Origin: Pyricularia pennisetigena | Lineage: Eukaryota > Ascomycota > Sordariomycetes > Magnaporthales > Pyriculariaceae | NCBI RefSeq assembly: GCF_004337985.1 | Contig: NC_043742.1 | Coordinates: 2,466,176 to 2,530,175, forward strand | Direction of reading: 5' to 3' | DNA: 64,000 nt | In this document: one piece after another, positions 1 to 9,661 of the stretch | Layout of the letters: each line of letters starts with the position of its first letter | Numbering within the stretch: the first letter of the stretch is position 1 | Translations under genes and position numbers: made by a program | The notes under the pieces: model-generated | What the model was told of the DNA's origin: nothing | Databases searched by the model: none | Seen by the model: only the letters and a program-made list of their open reading frames with translations

Positions 1-702
1 GTCTCTTGCATTTAGGTTGGTCAAGAGAGGATAAATTCCATCTACAACCTGACCCTAATCCTTCTGCGGGTATATACTCCGTTTCCACTAAAGGTTGAAC
101 TCTGGTTGCGACCAGCGGACTGGTTTTGGTTTGCTGAGTGTTGTTGCTGGAGCTGTCGTGTCGTGTTGCATTTATTTTCCTGGAAATTAGCGTAACCACC
201 ATAAAGGAGATTATCCCAAAATTTCTCATGTGATGCGTCGCTGAACAGAGGGCGGTCGGTATGCAAGAGAACCAAGGCAGCGCCATGTCTGGCCCTCTCG
301 CCAAGTCGGTTTGACCAGTCAAGCCACCGCCCGCAAAGTCCCCATCATCCCATGCGTCTACCCCTGACGAGAAATGCATTCTTCCATCCGCCCCCTCAAT
401 ATTAGCTTGGTCCACATATACCCTTGTGGGCATGCCGGGAGTCAAGAACTGCACCTGAGGAAAGAAAGCTCGCGGAATCAAGGCGGATCGCGATGAGGAT
501 GACGCGGGTTGCGGGTGATGTTGTCTCGTGGCCTCCCGCTCCCAACGGTATCTTATGCGATATTCCTCCTTCTTTCTCTCTTCTACCCGCAAGGTAGAAG
601 TTGAGTCCTTCTTTCTCCAGCCCACACTCGTTTAATCCTGCTTGCGTCTGATCCAACCGGCAAACGACATCCCATCGTCGTCGTTGAAGGATCGTTTTCA
701 TC
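1..702. other. Intergenic DNA, no supported gene
   Basis: Balanced base composition like the neighbouring genes. Short open frames occur on both strands, but none has a recognisable domain or a convincing start. The last hundred or so bases are presumably promoter and leader of the gene at 703. No TATA-like box or RNA gene could be assigned with confidence. Confidence 0.5.
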
Positions 703-1668
703 ATGCGGAACAGTGGTATCATATCGCTCTTTGTGAGCCTCCTGCTCCTTGTTTCTTTTGTCGTCGCACAGGACCCCTCGACAACGGCTGCAGAGACAAC
801 GGCGCAGCCCCCATCCAGCCAGGCTCCTCCACCAACACAGTCCACCACCACTGGCGCCTCAGCAACAGGGACACAAACCTCTGCCCAGCCCTCCGGCACT
901 GGAAGCAATGGTGGCGGCGGTGGCGGCGGCAGCACATCCCCTGCGCCGGGCAAGGGCTCCAATAGCGGACCGCCAGACGTGCATCTCAAAGTGCCTAACT
1001 TGTCAGTCGGTCGCATTGAGCTCGACGTCGATAACTTGCAGGCGGACGTGAACCTGGCCGCCGAGATCGCAGGTCTTGTGTCCATCAACGCCGGCGTGCA
1101 AATCGGAATCACAAAGGTCAACATTACCATCGCCGACGTTCAGGCAGAGCTGGAGCTCGTTATCAGACTCGGCCACCTCGTCGACATTGTCAACCGCACG
1201 CTGCACACACTAGACCTGAACCCACTGCTGATCAATGTGCTCAACGAGGTTGGCGACATTGTGGAGGGCGTCGTCGGTGCTGTCGACGGTCTCCTAGGCT
1301 CTATCCTTCAGGGCGATACGAAGCTCAATTTCATCGTCGACAATCTGGGTCATATCGTCCAGGAGGTCGTCGGAGCTGGCGGAGAGGTGGTCAGCAGCAT
1401 TGTCGGCAACTACCAGCAGAATATGACCTTCACTGGCCAACAAAAGACACTGGACAATGGACTGATCCAAAAGACGTACGAGTACGATGCGCTCGGGGCT
1501 TTGGTGAATGTGGTCACCAACTCGCTGAACCAGGTCGTCAGCGCCGTTGTTATCAAGGGCGGGGCAACCAATCCTGGAAACGGCGGCGGCGGCAGCGGTG
1601 GAGGCACAAGTACAACGTCGGCGACAACGCAGCAGCCCACGGCGACGGGATCGGCTCGGTTGTTTTAG
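703..1668 (+). CDS. Secreted Ser/Thr/Gly-rich protein of unknown function
   Basis: Intronless frame of 321 codons. Residues 1-22 form a clear signal peptide (MRNSGIISLFVSLLLLVSFV, then VAQ), so the product is expected to be secreted or wall-associated. Residues about 23-90 are a Ser/Thr/Pro-rich, probably O-glycosylated linker ending in a run of glycines. Residues about 90-285 form an Asn/Val/Leu/Ile-rich, Cys-free region with repeated amphipathic stretches such as VGDIVEGVVGAVDGLLGSI and DNLGHIVQEVVGAGGEVVSS. The tail is again Gly/Ser/Thr-rich and lacks the hydrophobic end a GPI anchor would need. The ATG at 703 is chosen because it opens directly into the signal peptide. I do not recognise the family. 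The architecture (signal peptide, low-complexity linker, conserved-looking core, low-complexity tail) is common among fungal surface proteins; a function would be a guess. Confidence 0.8.
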   Translation: MRNSGIISLFVSLLLLVSFVVAQDPSTTAAETTAQPPSSQAPPPTQSTTTGASATGTQTSAQPSGTGSNGGGGGGGSTSPAPGKGSNSGPPDVHLKVPNLSVGRIELDVDNLQADVNLAAEIAGLVSINAGVQIGITKVNITIADVQAELELVIRLGHLVDIVNRTLHTLDLNPLLINVLNEVGDIVEGVVGAVDGLLGSILQGDTKLNFIVDNLGHIVQEVVGAGGEVVSSIVGNYQQNMTFTGQQKTLDNGLIQKTYEYDALGALVNVVTNSLNQVVSAVVIKGGATNPGNGGGGSGGGTSTTSATTQQPTATGSARLF

Positions 1669-3470
1669 TGTGAGGAGCGCTTCGAAAGATACCCGGGGAC
1701 GTGGAGTTTTGAAAGCAGCCTGGACAGCTTAATTAAGCCTGCCGTCGATTTACGGCAAATTTTAACTTCGATTGTGATGCTGGTACTGGAATTCGTGATG
1801 CTCCCAGCGATTGCTCTTGGTCTGGCCCATGGCGATTCGCAGCTTGGTTCGATCGATGTGCTATCAAGCTTCTGTATGTGCACCAGATATCGTTCGTGAC
1901 CGAGTCAGTCGACGTTGCGTTGATCGACAGCAGACAACGGGTCCGGTACGTTTTAGACTTTGGAATGGTTCTTGACTCGCTGCCCCCTGTTGGATATACC
2001 ACGGGTACATAGTAGATGCGCATCGCCAGTGGCCCGACGGCAGGGCCTGTTTTCTTGGCGTGCTGTTCCAATAGGAAAAAGATAAAAAAGTAACCAAGAT
2101 GTTGCAAGGATAATGACCAGACCGTGATGCAATGTTGCCGCACAACACCTTTGGGAGTAAAGTATCGATAGTAGAGCGAACAGAGATCTAGGCTCTATGC
2201 TAGACTAGGAGTCAACCGCAGACGCAGGAAGAGTAGAGGAGTTTTTGATGAGACAAGAGCAAACTATGATGACTGAGATGGGATGTAATTTGGCAGTTGT
2301 TGGCTTCGTGTTTAACGGAGTTGCATATGGGCTACACCAACAGAGAGCGCATCAAGCCACAGGTGTCTGTCTGTCTGCCTGCATGGCGGGGTAATTCAAT
2401 TCAATTAGGGAGGCGCGAATGTACCTACCTGGTGGGGTCCGGGTTAGGGTTGACTGTACATGTCACCATGTTGAAGTGGGCGGTTCTATCTGACTGTCTA
2501 TCTCTGATGTTACTTCCTCTCTATCCTACATTAGCCTGTTCTACATTGGAGCAATCTAGGCATTCTTGGATAACCAGGGAAGTGGGTTGACTGTCTGACT
2601 GTTGATTAAAAGTACCTAGTCGGTCGTTGGAGCTAGTCTTAGCTCCGGATCTCGGTCATCTGCGCTAAAGACCCGTTGCAGAAGCCCTCAGCCACAAAGC
2701 TTTTTCATTTTTGCTATTGATTCGCTTTTACACTGCACAAGCAACAAATTACCTCACAGGGCCAGGGATAAGGAAAAGACAACCACATACCTCGCTTGAT
2801 CTTCCTCCCATTGCTCGCTCTGTTGTTGCTCAAGAACAATACTAAGCCCTGCCTCCTGTCATCGACACGTGGGAAGAACAATACTAACAAATCTGAGCGC
2901 CTTACTTCCCAAACTCCACAGTTCCTTTCGGCCACGCCGCACCAACCACGTGCTACTTAGATCCCGGCACGCATGTCAAGAAAGGTGCATCACGGTTGAG
3001 CCGCGTCCATCAGCCAATATATTGGACGTCGTTGGCGTTGGATTTCAGGTCACAGGATGGCGGAGATATGCATGCACCTCTGGCACTTTTGCCCTCCCCT
3101 TGTTTATCTCCATGATAAAAAAGCAATCTTCAAATGCATGTCCAAGCCTTAAATCGACTGGTCAGAAACAGCAAGAAGGGAAAGCTCGGCCCGTTGGGTG
3201 ATTTGCGGTTTGCTGATTTCAAGACAAGGCGCTATTAGTCTTGGGGGTGCAGCAGAATCCATCGCAGGGAACAATACTAAAAGATTCTAACATGAACGAG
3301 ACATGAATGAAGAATATCCCAGTTCGCAGTTGGTTATCTTGTGGAGTTAAGGAATGAGATGCATTTCCACAACCGAGATGCGAGGTTTTTTTATTATTTT
3401 TTTTATTTTATTTTTTTCTATCGAGACTAGAATACGCAAGATACTTCAAAGTCTCACCCTCCTTGACCGG
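1669..3470. other. Intergenic DNA with a T-rich tract
   Basis: About 1.8 kb between the two plus-strand genes. Frames of 60-140 codons exist on both strands but show no domain, signal peptide or codon pattern that supports a gene. A T-rich low-complexity tract lies at 3386-3418, roughly 180-210 bases before the carboxypeptidase start, a common feature of fungal promoters. No RNA gene was recognised. Confidence 0.5.
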
Positions 3471-3472
3471 CT

Positions 3473-3480
3473 AATATAAG
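3473..3480 (+). promoter_or_regulatory. TATA-like box of the carboxypeptidase gene
   Basis: The sequence AATATAAG lies about 120 bases upstream of the ATG at 3599. It is followed by a CA-rich leader typical of filamentous-fungal 5' UTRs. The assignment rests on motif and position only. Confidence 0.4.
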
Positions 3481-3598
3481 GCGGCCAAGAGACCTCCCGT
3501 CCTGTGCGACCACATACTGTCACACAGGAACACCACATCAACTCTCAACTTGGATCTTTTTGCCCCGCCTAGCAAACCTTCCACTGCTATCCTCCACC

Positions 3599-5071
3599 AT
3601 GAAGTTCACAGTCCTCAGCACCTTGAGCCTACAGCTCCTTGCAGCAACAGCATGCCTCCTACCATCTGAGCGGCCCGGAAACTACGGTAAAAAAAACAAC
3701 AACAACAAGCATCGTCTCACCGCGCGGCAAGCCATAGGAAGCAATGCTACGCAGCCTCAAGCACAGCCCTCAAACAAGACCGACACCGGGATGCCCATCT
3801 CGCCAACCAACCGCTTCTCCTGCGGCAGCAGCTCCGTCCCGCGCGGCGTCGGCAGCGTCGACAACCCGTCCCCGGTCGAGGAGATCATGAGTCTGTCCGA
3901 GATCAAATCCGCAGTCAAGGCGCTCGAGGCCCGCTTCGACGACGTCGAGTTCTTCGAGATGCCGTACCGCACCTACGAGAACAGGACCGTCTTCGGCGCG
4001 CGGATTGGCGGCGGCGGCGGCGGCGGCGGCGGCGGGCAGCAGGGTGTGAACCGAACCAAAAGCTTTGACGGCGGCGCCTACAGCGTGCTCATGCAGGCCG
4101 CCATCCACCCGCGCGAGCGCGGCAGCCCTGACCACCTCGTCTACTTCGTGTCGGACCTTCTCTGGGCGCGCAAGGAGGGCCGCGGGCTCCGGTACGGCGG
4201 CAGCGCGTACACGGCCGCGCAGGTGTCTGCGGCGCTGGCCCTGGGCATCGTGGCCATTCCCGTCGTGAACCCGGACGGCATGGCGCACGACCAGCAGGCG
4301 CACACGTGCTGGCGCAAGAACCGCAACGCGGTCGCCGCCTCGGCCACCGACCCGCGGTCCGTCGGCGTCGACCTGAACCGCAACTTCGACCTGCTGTGGG
4401 ACTACCGGCGCACCATGGCCCCGGGCACCATGGACGGGTCCGACGACCCGGCCATGGAGTACTACCACGGCGCCGCCGCCTTCTCCGAGCCCGAGACGCG
4501 CAACGTCAGGTGGGTCATGGACCAGCACCCGCGCTTGGCCTGGTACATGGACCTGCACTCGGCCGCGCAGGTCGTGCTGCACGGGTGGTGCCACGACGCC
4601 GTGCAGGCCGACGACCCGGCCCAGAACTGGAAGAACCCGGCCTACGACGGCAAGCGCGGAACGCTCTTCGACCCCGCCGTCGACTACGCCGAGTACATGG
4701 ACCGCCGCGACTGGGACGCCCTGTCGGTGACGGCCGCGCGCATGGCGTCGGCCATGCAGCTGACCAAGGATGAGGAGCACGCCTGGTCGTCGGACCCCTA
4801 CGTCGCCTCCCAGGGCGTGCTGGGCTTTGGCACGTCGACGGGCTGCTCCATCGACCACGCCTACAGCAGACACCTGGAGGATGCGACCAAGAGCAAGATC
4901 CTTGGTTTCGGGTTTGAGTTTGGCGAGTTTAACTACGACTTGTCGCGCGAAGACTGTCCCATCGAAGAGTGTTGTCCGTTCTATCCTACCGTCAGCATCT
5001 TCAACCATAACAACAAGGCGGTCGCTGCAGGATTGATGGAGCTTTTGATGGCAGCCAACAGAAATCTGTAG
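3599..5071 (+). CDS. Secreted M14 zinc carboxypeptidase
   Basis: Intronless, 490 codons. It removes C-terminal amino acids from peptides with one catalytic zinc ion and is predicted to act outside the cell. Residues 1-19 are a signal peptide; about 20-75 is a polar, Asn-rich, propeptide-like segment. M14 landmarks are in order: zinc ligands H170 and E173 in IHPRERGS, the substrate-binding region R239 in CWRKNRN, N260/R261 in VDLNRNFD, third zinc ligand H320 in MDLHSA, and the catalytic glutamate, probably E440, in GFGFEFGEFNYD. All key residues are present, so the enzyme should be active. The oddity is a run of ten glycines (about 137-146) before the first zinc motif. The start at 3599 has a perfect CCACCATGA context and begins the signal peptide; an upstream TTG in the same frame is not a plausible fungal start. 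Sub-specificity (A- or B-like) was not decided. Confidence 0.93.
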   Translation: MKFTVLSTLSLQLLAATACLLPSERPGNYGKKNNNNKHRLTARQAIGSNATQPQAQPSNKTDTGMPISPTNRFSCGSSSVPRGVGSVDNPSPVEEIMSLSEIKSAVKALEARFDDVEFFEMPYRTYENRTVFGARIGGGGGGGGGGQQGVNRTKSFDGGAYSVLMQAAIHPRERGSPDHLVYFVSDLLWARKEGRGLRYGGSAYTAAQVSAALALGIVAIPVVNPDGMAHDQQAHTCWRKNRNAVAASATDPRSVGVDLNRNFDLLWDYRRTMAPGTMDGSDDPAMEYYHGAAAFSEPETRNVRWVMDQHPRLAWYMDLHSAAQVVLHGWCHDAVQADDPAQNWKNPAYDGKRGTLFDPAVDYAEYMDRRDWDALSVTAARMASAMQLTKDEEHAWSSDPYVASQGVLGFGTSTGCSIDHAYSRHLEDATKSKILGFGFEFGEFNYDLSREDCPIEECCPFYPTVSIFNHNNKAVAAGLMELLMAANRNL

Positions 5072-5279
5072 AATGCTGGAAAATAAAAGCACGGTTTACT
5101 TCAGGTCTACTAATTGTCTCTAGATTAGGGAAGCAAGAGCCAGCATATATCGAGTCTGGAAGACCATTTTGCGTCGTAAATTAACTAGTTCTTGCTACAT
5201 GTCACTGTCTGCCTTTTCGCTTACTTTCATAACTCAATGGTTTAATCCATGTTTCCCATTTTGCCGAGCTTCAAGTTCT
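5072..5279. terminator. Shared 3' intergenic region of two convergent genes
   Basis: 208 bases separate the stop codons of the carboxypeptidase (plus) and the glucuronidase (minus). An AATAAA signal lies about 10 bases after the carboxypeptidase stop (near 5082-5087), a plausible polyadenylation signal. Both transcripts must end in or near this interval. Confidence 0.4.
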
Positions 5280-7871
5280 CTAGTCGACATCCCCTTCCGG
5301 CAGAATGGCAACATAGTCGAGAGGAGCACCCTCGATGCCATCAGGCGTGCCCACAATCCGCAGAACATCACCCTTCTTGATTTCTACATTCTCAAAACGG
5401 ATTCTCGTGGCCGAGTGGCCGTCGAGGTTCAAGGTTCCAGTGTTGCCCAACCTGTCCTCATTGTCACCCTTCCACCGCCCTATCACCTTGCCGCCGATGC
5501 TCAGAACGTAGTCTGCCTGGCCACGCATAACATCGTAGTAGTTGACGGCAACATCATAGGTTCCATCATCGAAATCAAGTGTCGCCCAGACGGTGCCCGG
5601 ATCCGTGCTGTTGGCGCCCGTGGTGGTATTGGACGTGGTGATAACCGCCCGCCGGGCCGAGGCTGTGTGGAAGGGGTCGACGTTGTAGACGCGGTAGCCC
5701 TCCATCTCCATGTTCTCGGTCTCGATCCGGTACGGGTGGTTGCCGACCCTGCCCTTGTCGTCGGGAATGCTCGTCATGTTGTTGTAAAAGTTGCAAATGC
5801 TGTCCCGCCAGACGAGGGCGTGGCCGGCTTGGAAGTTGAGCCTGAACAGCATGTGCTCGAACCGCTCGTCGTCAATGCGGCCCTGGAGAGCGCGCCACTG
5901 GAGGGGGAACTCCTGCACCAAGGCGGAACCGTCATAGTGAGCGTCGTAAAAGTGCTGGATGACTGTTTTGCCAGACTTGAGTACGTGCGTCCAAGGTACA
6001 TGGTGGAACCAAAGGACGAGGTTATCGGGCGTCGTCTCAATCTTCTCGAATCGCTGGGCGACCTGCGGAGGGTACTGGCCAGAGAAACCAGTCCCGGTCG
6101 CCACGGTACGGTCCATGCCTACCGAGGTCTTGTTTGCCCGAGTCCACTGGCCCCATCCGTTACCGTCCTGGCTCTGCGGGCCGGGACCGAAGTGAGTGTG
6201 CAGAATATCAGCAAGCGTTTGGATGCCCAGGTTGCCGCTGTAGTCCTCATATGCGGGCCACGACTCCATGGACATTTTAACAATGGTGTCAGCTACGAGC
6301 TGATCGTGGCCAAAGGTGAGCTTGATCCAGTCCCTGAGCATCGCTTCGGAGTCGGCCATTGGATCCCAGGCCAACGCGCCGTAAGCATACAGGTTTGACA
6401 TGGCGAGATGACTGCCGAGCCAGTTGACGTCGGTGCCGACATTCACAACGGCCGCCGAGCCACTGAGCCTCAGTTTCTTGCCGCCGGGTCGCTCTCCTGC
6501 CACGATATCGCGGACCAAACTCTTCTCCTGACCTTCGATGTGCAAGTCAAAGTCCAAAATCTCCTTCCAGAGCGGCGCCAGATACACAAGGTGGTTCTGC
6601 TGGCCAAGGTACTCCTGCGTAACCTGCAGCTCAATCACGGTATCTGTAGTCGGCAGGTGTGCGAAGAGTGGGCTGGGCGGCTCACGGACTTGGAAATCGA
6701 TGGGGCCATACTTGATCTGAACAATCACATTGTCGTCCCACTTGTTATCTAGGCCCTCGAAGTAATCCACCGCGGCCTTTGCCCGGTCGAGCTTAACGTT
6801 TGTCCAGTCGGCGAGATGGTCGTACACAAAGGCGCGGAACATGACGACACCACCGTGGTGCTTGGTTGCTTTCGCAAAGAGGTTTGCGCCCTGTGCAAGA
6901 GTTCGATTGTATGAGTGCGGTCCGGGCTGGCCTTCCGAGTTGGCCTTGATGAGGTAGCCGGCCATGTCGGGAATGCGCGCGTACAGCTCGTCAGTCTTGT
7001 CCTCCCACCACTTGATGACACGCTCGTCGAGCGGGTCAAACGTGTCTAGGCCTCCGTACGTCTGGGGCGAGGCGAAGTTGAGCGACAGGCCGAGCTGGAC
7101 GCCATATGGCCTGAAGGCGTCTGCGATTCGGCCTAGGCCATCGATGTTTGGCGGACTGAGGATCTGAGGGTTGGAGTTGACGTTGTTGACCACCACGGCG
7201 TTGATGCGGATGGAAGCAAGCAGCCGAGCATACTCGGCAGCCCGTGTCATGTCGGCAACGACGCCAGCATTGGCAAAGAATATAGACGGGCCAGCATAGC
7301 CACGCTCGACGGACCCGTGGGTGCCGGTGTCATCGAGATTGTCCCACTGATTTACCCACCGGATCGGCTGGTGGGGGTTGTCGATGCCGTCTTTGCCGCA
7401 GAACTCGTGTCTGGCGATGCGTGCCAGATACTCGAAAGCGCCATACAGGGCACCGCGCTCGTTCTGACCAACTATCTGGACAACTCGACCACGAGTGGAC
7501 ATGTAGAAGCCATCCTCTTCGAGGTCGTCGGCAGAGAATTTTAGGTTTCCTAGAGTATTCTCGTCGGTGAACTGAGCAGCTGTCCCGACTATGACGATGC
7601 GAGTATCTTTGTCTTCGGGATCGAGGCCTTCCGGCGAGGAAACCACTTTGACTTTCTTGCCGAGCATGCCACTGAAGCCTTTCTGCAATTCCTGTCCCGC
7701 AGTGAAGACTGGGCTCGTCTGTGTGCTGTTAAGCGCCACGATCGCCTCGGGGGCCTTGAAGCGAGCCGCCATGGCGTTGTCGAGAGGCGCATATCGAAGC
7801 CATGCTGCGCTGCCGTCTTCGGCCCGCACAATGGCGGCCAGGCCGAGAAGGACCAGTGAATAGAGCATCAT
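5280..7871 (-). CDS. aguA: GH67 alpha-glucuronidase (xylan degradation)
   Basis: Intronless, 863 codons, the normal length for fungal GH67 enzymes (about 840). It releases (4-O-methyl)-glucuronic acid from the ends of xylo-oligosaccharides outside the cell, in synergy with xylanases. Residues 1-17 are a signal peptide ending IVRA. Family landmarks are clear: an N-terminal domain with GRVVQIVGQNERGALYGAFEY, then the central (beta/alpha)8 barrel opening with RWVNQWDNLDDTGTHGSVER. The general acid is E313 in IKANSEGQPGP; the two carboxylates acting as base pair are D392 in YGPIDFQVREPPSP and E420 in QVTQEYLGQQ. A C-terminal GH67 domain follows. All three catalytic residues are present. Two adjacent ATGs (7871 and 7868) are equivalent starts. 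No paralogue or xylanase gene lies in the window. Confidence 0.96.
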   Translation of the reverse strand: MMLYSLVLLGLAAIVRAEDGSAAWLRYAPLDNAMAARFKAPEAIVALNSTQTSPVFTAGQELQKGFSGMLGKKVKVVSSPEGLDPEDKDTRIVIVGTAAQFTDENTLGNLKFSADDLEEDGFYMSTRGRVVQIVGQNERGALYGAFEYLARIARHEFCGKDGIDNPHQPIRWVNQWDNLDDTGTHGSVERGYAGPSIFFANAGVVADMTRAAEYARLLASIRINAVVVNNVNSNPQILSPPNIDGLGRIADAFRPYGVQLGLSLNFASPQTYGGLDTFDPLDERVIKWWEDKTDELYARIPDMAGYLIKANSEGQPGPHSYNRTLAQGANLFAKATKHHGGVVMFRAFVYDHLADWTNVKLDRAKAAVDYFEGLDNKWDDNVIVQIKYGPIDFQVREPPSPLFAHLPTTDTVIELQVTQEYLGQQNHLVYLAPLWKEILDFDLHIEGQEKSLVRDIVAGERPGGKKLRLSGSAAVVNVGTDVNWLGSHLAMSNLYAYGALAWDPMADSEAMLRDWIKLTFGHDQLVADTIVKMSMESWPAYEDYSGNLGIQTLADILHTHFGPGPQSQDGNGWGQWTRANKTSVGMDRTVATGTGFSGQYPPQVAQRFEKIETTPDNLVLWFHHVPWTHVLKSGKTVIQHFYDAHYDGSALVQEFPLQWRALQGRIDDERFEHMLFRLNFQAGHALVWRDSICNFYNNMTSIPDDKGRVGNHPYRIETENMEMEGYRVYNVDPFHTASARRAVITTSNTTTGANSTDPGTVWATLDFDDGTYDVAVNYYDVMRGQADYVLSIGGKVIGRWKGDNEDRLGNTGTLNLDGHSATRIRFENVEIKKGDVLRIVGTPDGIEGAPLDYVAILPEGDVD

Positions 7872-7993
7872 CCGGGTGTAGACTGTCGCACGCTGCAGTG
7901 ACTAACGACCAGGGGAGATGGCGGTCTGTCGTTCAACTCGACCATGGCTGGCTACCTGATGGTGATTCCAGAGAATATATGTAGTGGTTTGCT

Positions 7994-8001
7994 CAATATA
8001 A
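7994..8001 (-). promoter_or_regulatory. TATA-like box of the glucuronidase gene
   Basis: Read on the minus strand, TTATATTG lies about 125 bases before the start at 7871, with a second AT-rich candidate around 7971-7979. A lone GTGGGG at 8032-8037 fits the CreA consensus SYGGRG, and GGCTAT at about 8072 fits the degenerate GGCWWW xylanase-regulator motif. Both are single short matches and weak evidence for carbon-source control. Confidence 0.3.
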
Positions 8002-8009
8002 GCCAAGCA

Positions 8010-8579
8010 ATTGAAATGCTGCATCGGGCCGGTGGGGATAATTGAGGAGAAGGTGTGCCTGCCCCCCAATTCAGGCTATTTGGCATGGGCGGAGACTGTA
8101 CCGTGTACCATAGAGAAATAGCTGCAGATTTCTCCAATTTCTGCGCAATGGATCCTCGGTCTTAATTATCCGGCGACGACATGGTGGTCTCTTGGATGCG
8201 TCTGCCAAGTTTAGTGCTCTGCGCATTCACCCAGGGTCAACTGTCTCCGCGACTTGTACTACGATGATGATCCCTTTTCGAGTCAAGGTCTGATCTGGTG
8301 ACGCATAATTGTCGGGTTGGGGGTGAAGGTGGAGGAAACAGGTACGTACCTGTTCTGGGTACCATAGATCTTGCTACCTATTGCTCTTGCATCGCATGAA
8401 ATTACAGTCAAGGTTGGTAGGTACCACCCTACCCTTTCCTAGGTAGACAAGTACCTCAACAGGCTGACTTAGATCTTGCCTGTCAGCTTCAAACTTGATG
8501 TGATGATAACAGAGAAGGTGTGATGCACGTCTGGGGAAATTTTGACACCTTGATCTTCAATGGCACACCTGGCTCACTA
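8010..8579. other. Intergenic DNA, no supported gene
   Basis: Promoter-side DNA of the glucuronidase gene continuing to the gene remnant at 8580. It has several ACCTACCT/GTACC-rich short repeats around 8340-8455 but no open frame or RNA gene that can be supported. Confidence 0.45.
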
Positions 8580-9181
8580 TTAGGCAAATAGTTGCAACTT
8601 GCGGGCCTTGGCAGCTAAGATGTCAGTAAGGAGGCACGCCGAGGCTACGATGTTCAGATACGTCTTGGCTGCAAAAGCCTCCAGTTTGGGCAGCAGTTGG
8701 AGACTTGGAGTGGCGGGGGTGTTTGTTGGAACGATTGCTTTTCGAGGTTGATCTTGCCACCCTTGCTTACCCTCCCTCATATTCATTCTCACCTCTGGGT
8801 CCGCTCGCTGCCTTGCCGCTTTTGAGATCGCCACGCGCTAAAACAGGCACAACTGTTGTAACTTTTATGACAACTTATAGACAAGCTTACCTCTGGAGGC
8901 TCATCCATCCCCATGCGACCCCCGTATTCAAATATCGGGATGAAATTAGCAGGATCATAAAATCCAGCCTTCGAGCAAATAAATCTGTCTTCCACATTGC
9001 CTGGACCCCAACTTGATTTGCACTCGTTCTGCAGGTACGGCGTGAAAAGGCTGTGGATGCAAAAACCCTTGAAAATTAGGTATTTATTTTCTAATTGCCT
9101 TTTTGGCTCAGCCTTTCTGTCGGGTTGGCCTTTGCAACCGGTTAGGGAATTTTTCTGCAGGTTTTTGGTCCGTGTTTTTCG
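8580..9181 (-). pseudogene. 3' part of an unidentified gene, broken at the transposon boundary
   Basis: On the minus strand a frame of 96 codons runs without a stop from 9178 to 8891 and reads like real protein: a basic stretch, then GFCIHSLFTPYLQNECKSSW, then GFYDPANFIPIFEYGGRMGM ending DEPPE. It stops exactly at a GTAAGC donor (8890), with a TTTTAG acceptor at 8838, giving a 53-base phase-0 intron. The next exon (8837-8793) ends at GTGAGA. A TACTGAC branch site followed by CTTAG (acceptor at 8615) suggests a second intron; alternatively translation reads on to a stop at 8580. The 5' part is missing: an in-frame TAG or acceptor at 9182-9184 is followed directly by transposon-type DNA. Base composition matches the host genes, not the AT-rich block, and there is no RIP damage. 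I do not recognise the family. Confidence 0.55.
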
Positions 9182-9515
9182 CTAAATGGCTGCAATGTTT
9201 GAATAAAAATAGATTGGAAATATTAGTGCAAAAGACGTATTATTTACAGCACGCCATTTTGGCTTTTCCCTAAAATGGTATACAACAAAAATGCATGAGA
9301 TGCGAATCCTGCCTGTATACTTATAACGCCAGGCCCGGGAGCAAATAATTGGGGCCGCAACGCGAATATTAGGATAATATTTACGCCGAATATCGATACA
9401 TAAAATTTCCTTTTTTGGATAAGCCCCTAAATTTGCCCTAACCCGCACTAAATTAGCCTAAGTTTACCCTCAATTGCACTAAATTGCATTAAACCGCCCT
9501 AAATTTACCCTAAGC
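9182..9515. repeat. Boundary segment with degenerate CCCTAAATTT-type repeats
   Basis: Transition from gene-type to AT-rich DNA. From about 9420 to 9515 the sequence is a degenerate array of 10-14-base units related to GCCCTAAATTT and CACTAAATTG. It resembles a decayed tandem repeat rather than a telomere, since the units are irregular and no exact TTAGGG run exists. Nothing in 9185-9420 was recognised as a gene. Confidence 0.4.
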
Positions 9516-9661
9516 TAGTTTCAGTACTTAAGCTAAACCTTGGCGGGGTCCGAGCGTTCCATGTATCATTTAGTTCTGTAGTTTTTCGGCCAACTAAATT
9601 GGCCGAAAAGATCGCGTTCATTCTAGTTTGTGTACAATCTGTCGCATTTGGCCGTTTATAG
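9516..9661 (+). mobile_element. Left end of an older copy of the TAGTCTCA TIR family
   Basis: The sequence from 9516 (TAGTTTCAGTACTTAAG) aligns to the family end TAGTCTCAGTGCTCAGAC with transitions only, and the following 120 bases match 9680-9820 of the next copy. The copy is split by the insertion at 9662 and resumes at 11514. Its flanking 9 bases are ACCCTAAGC; no matching right end was found in the window. Confidence 0.65.
9653..9661. repeat. 9-bp target duplication, left (CGTTTATAG)
   Basis: Identical to 11505-11513 on the other side of the element at 9662-11504. This fixes the element boundaries. Confidence 0.9.

Noticed and set aside
402..1130. 242-codon minus-strand frame over the first gene
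   Set aside because: Reads Pro/Gly runs from the low-complexity linker; the plus-strand frame has a signal peptide and clean start.
2297..3201. Frames of about 100 codons between the first two genes
   Set aside because: No domain, no splice structure or codon bias supporting a gene.
3770..5092. 440-codon frame on the minus strand opposite the carboxypeptidase
   Set aside because: Val/Arg/His-rich mirror of a GC-rich gene, no start context or domain; the plus strand carries all M14 residues.
5169..6398. 409-codon frame on the plus strand opposite the glucuronidase
   Set aside because: Shadow of the GH67 gene; no domain, composition set by the opposite strand.
9420..9515. Telomere repeat
   Set aside because: Units are irregular (CCCTAAATTT, CACTAAATTG) and not the exact TTAGGG repeat of fungi, and the array is followed by more DNA.
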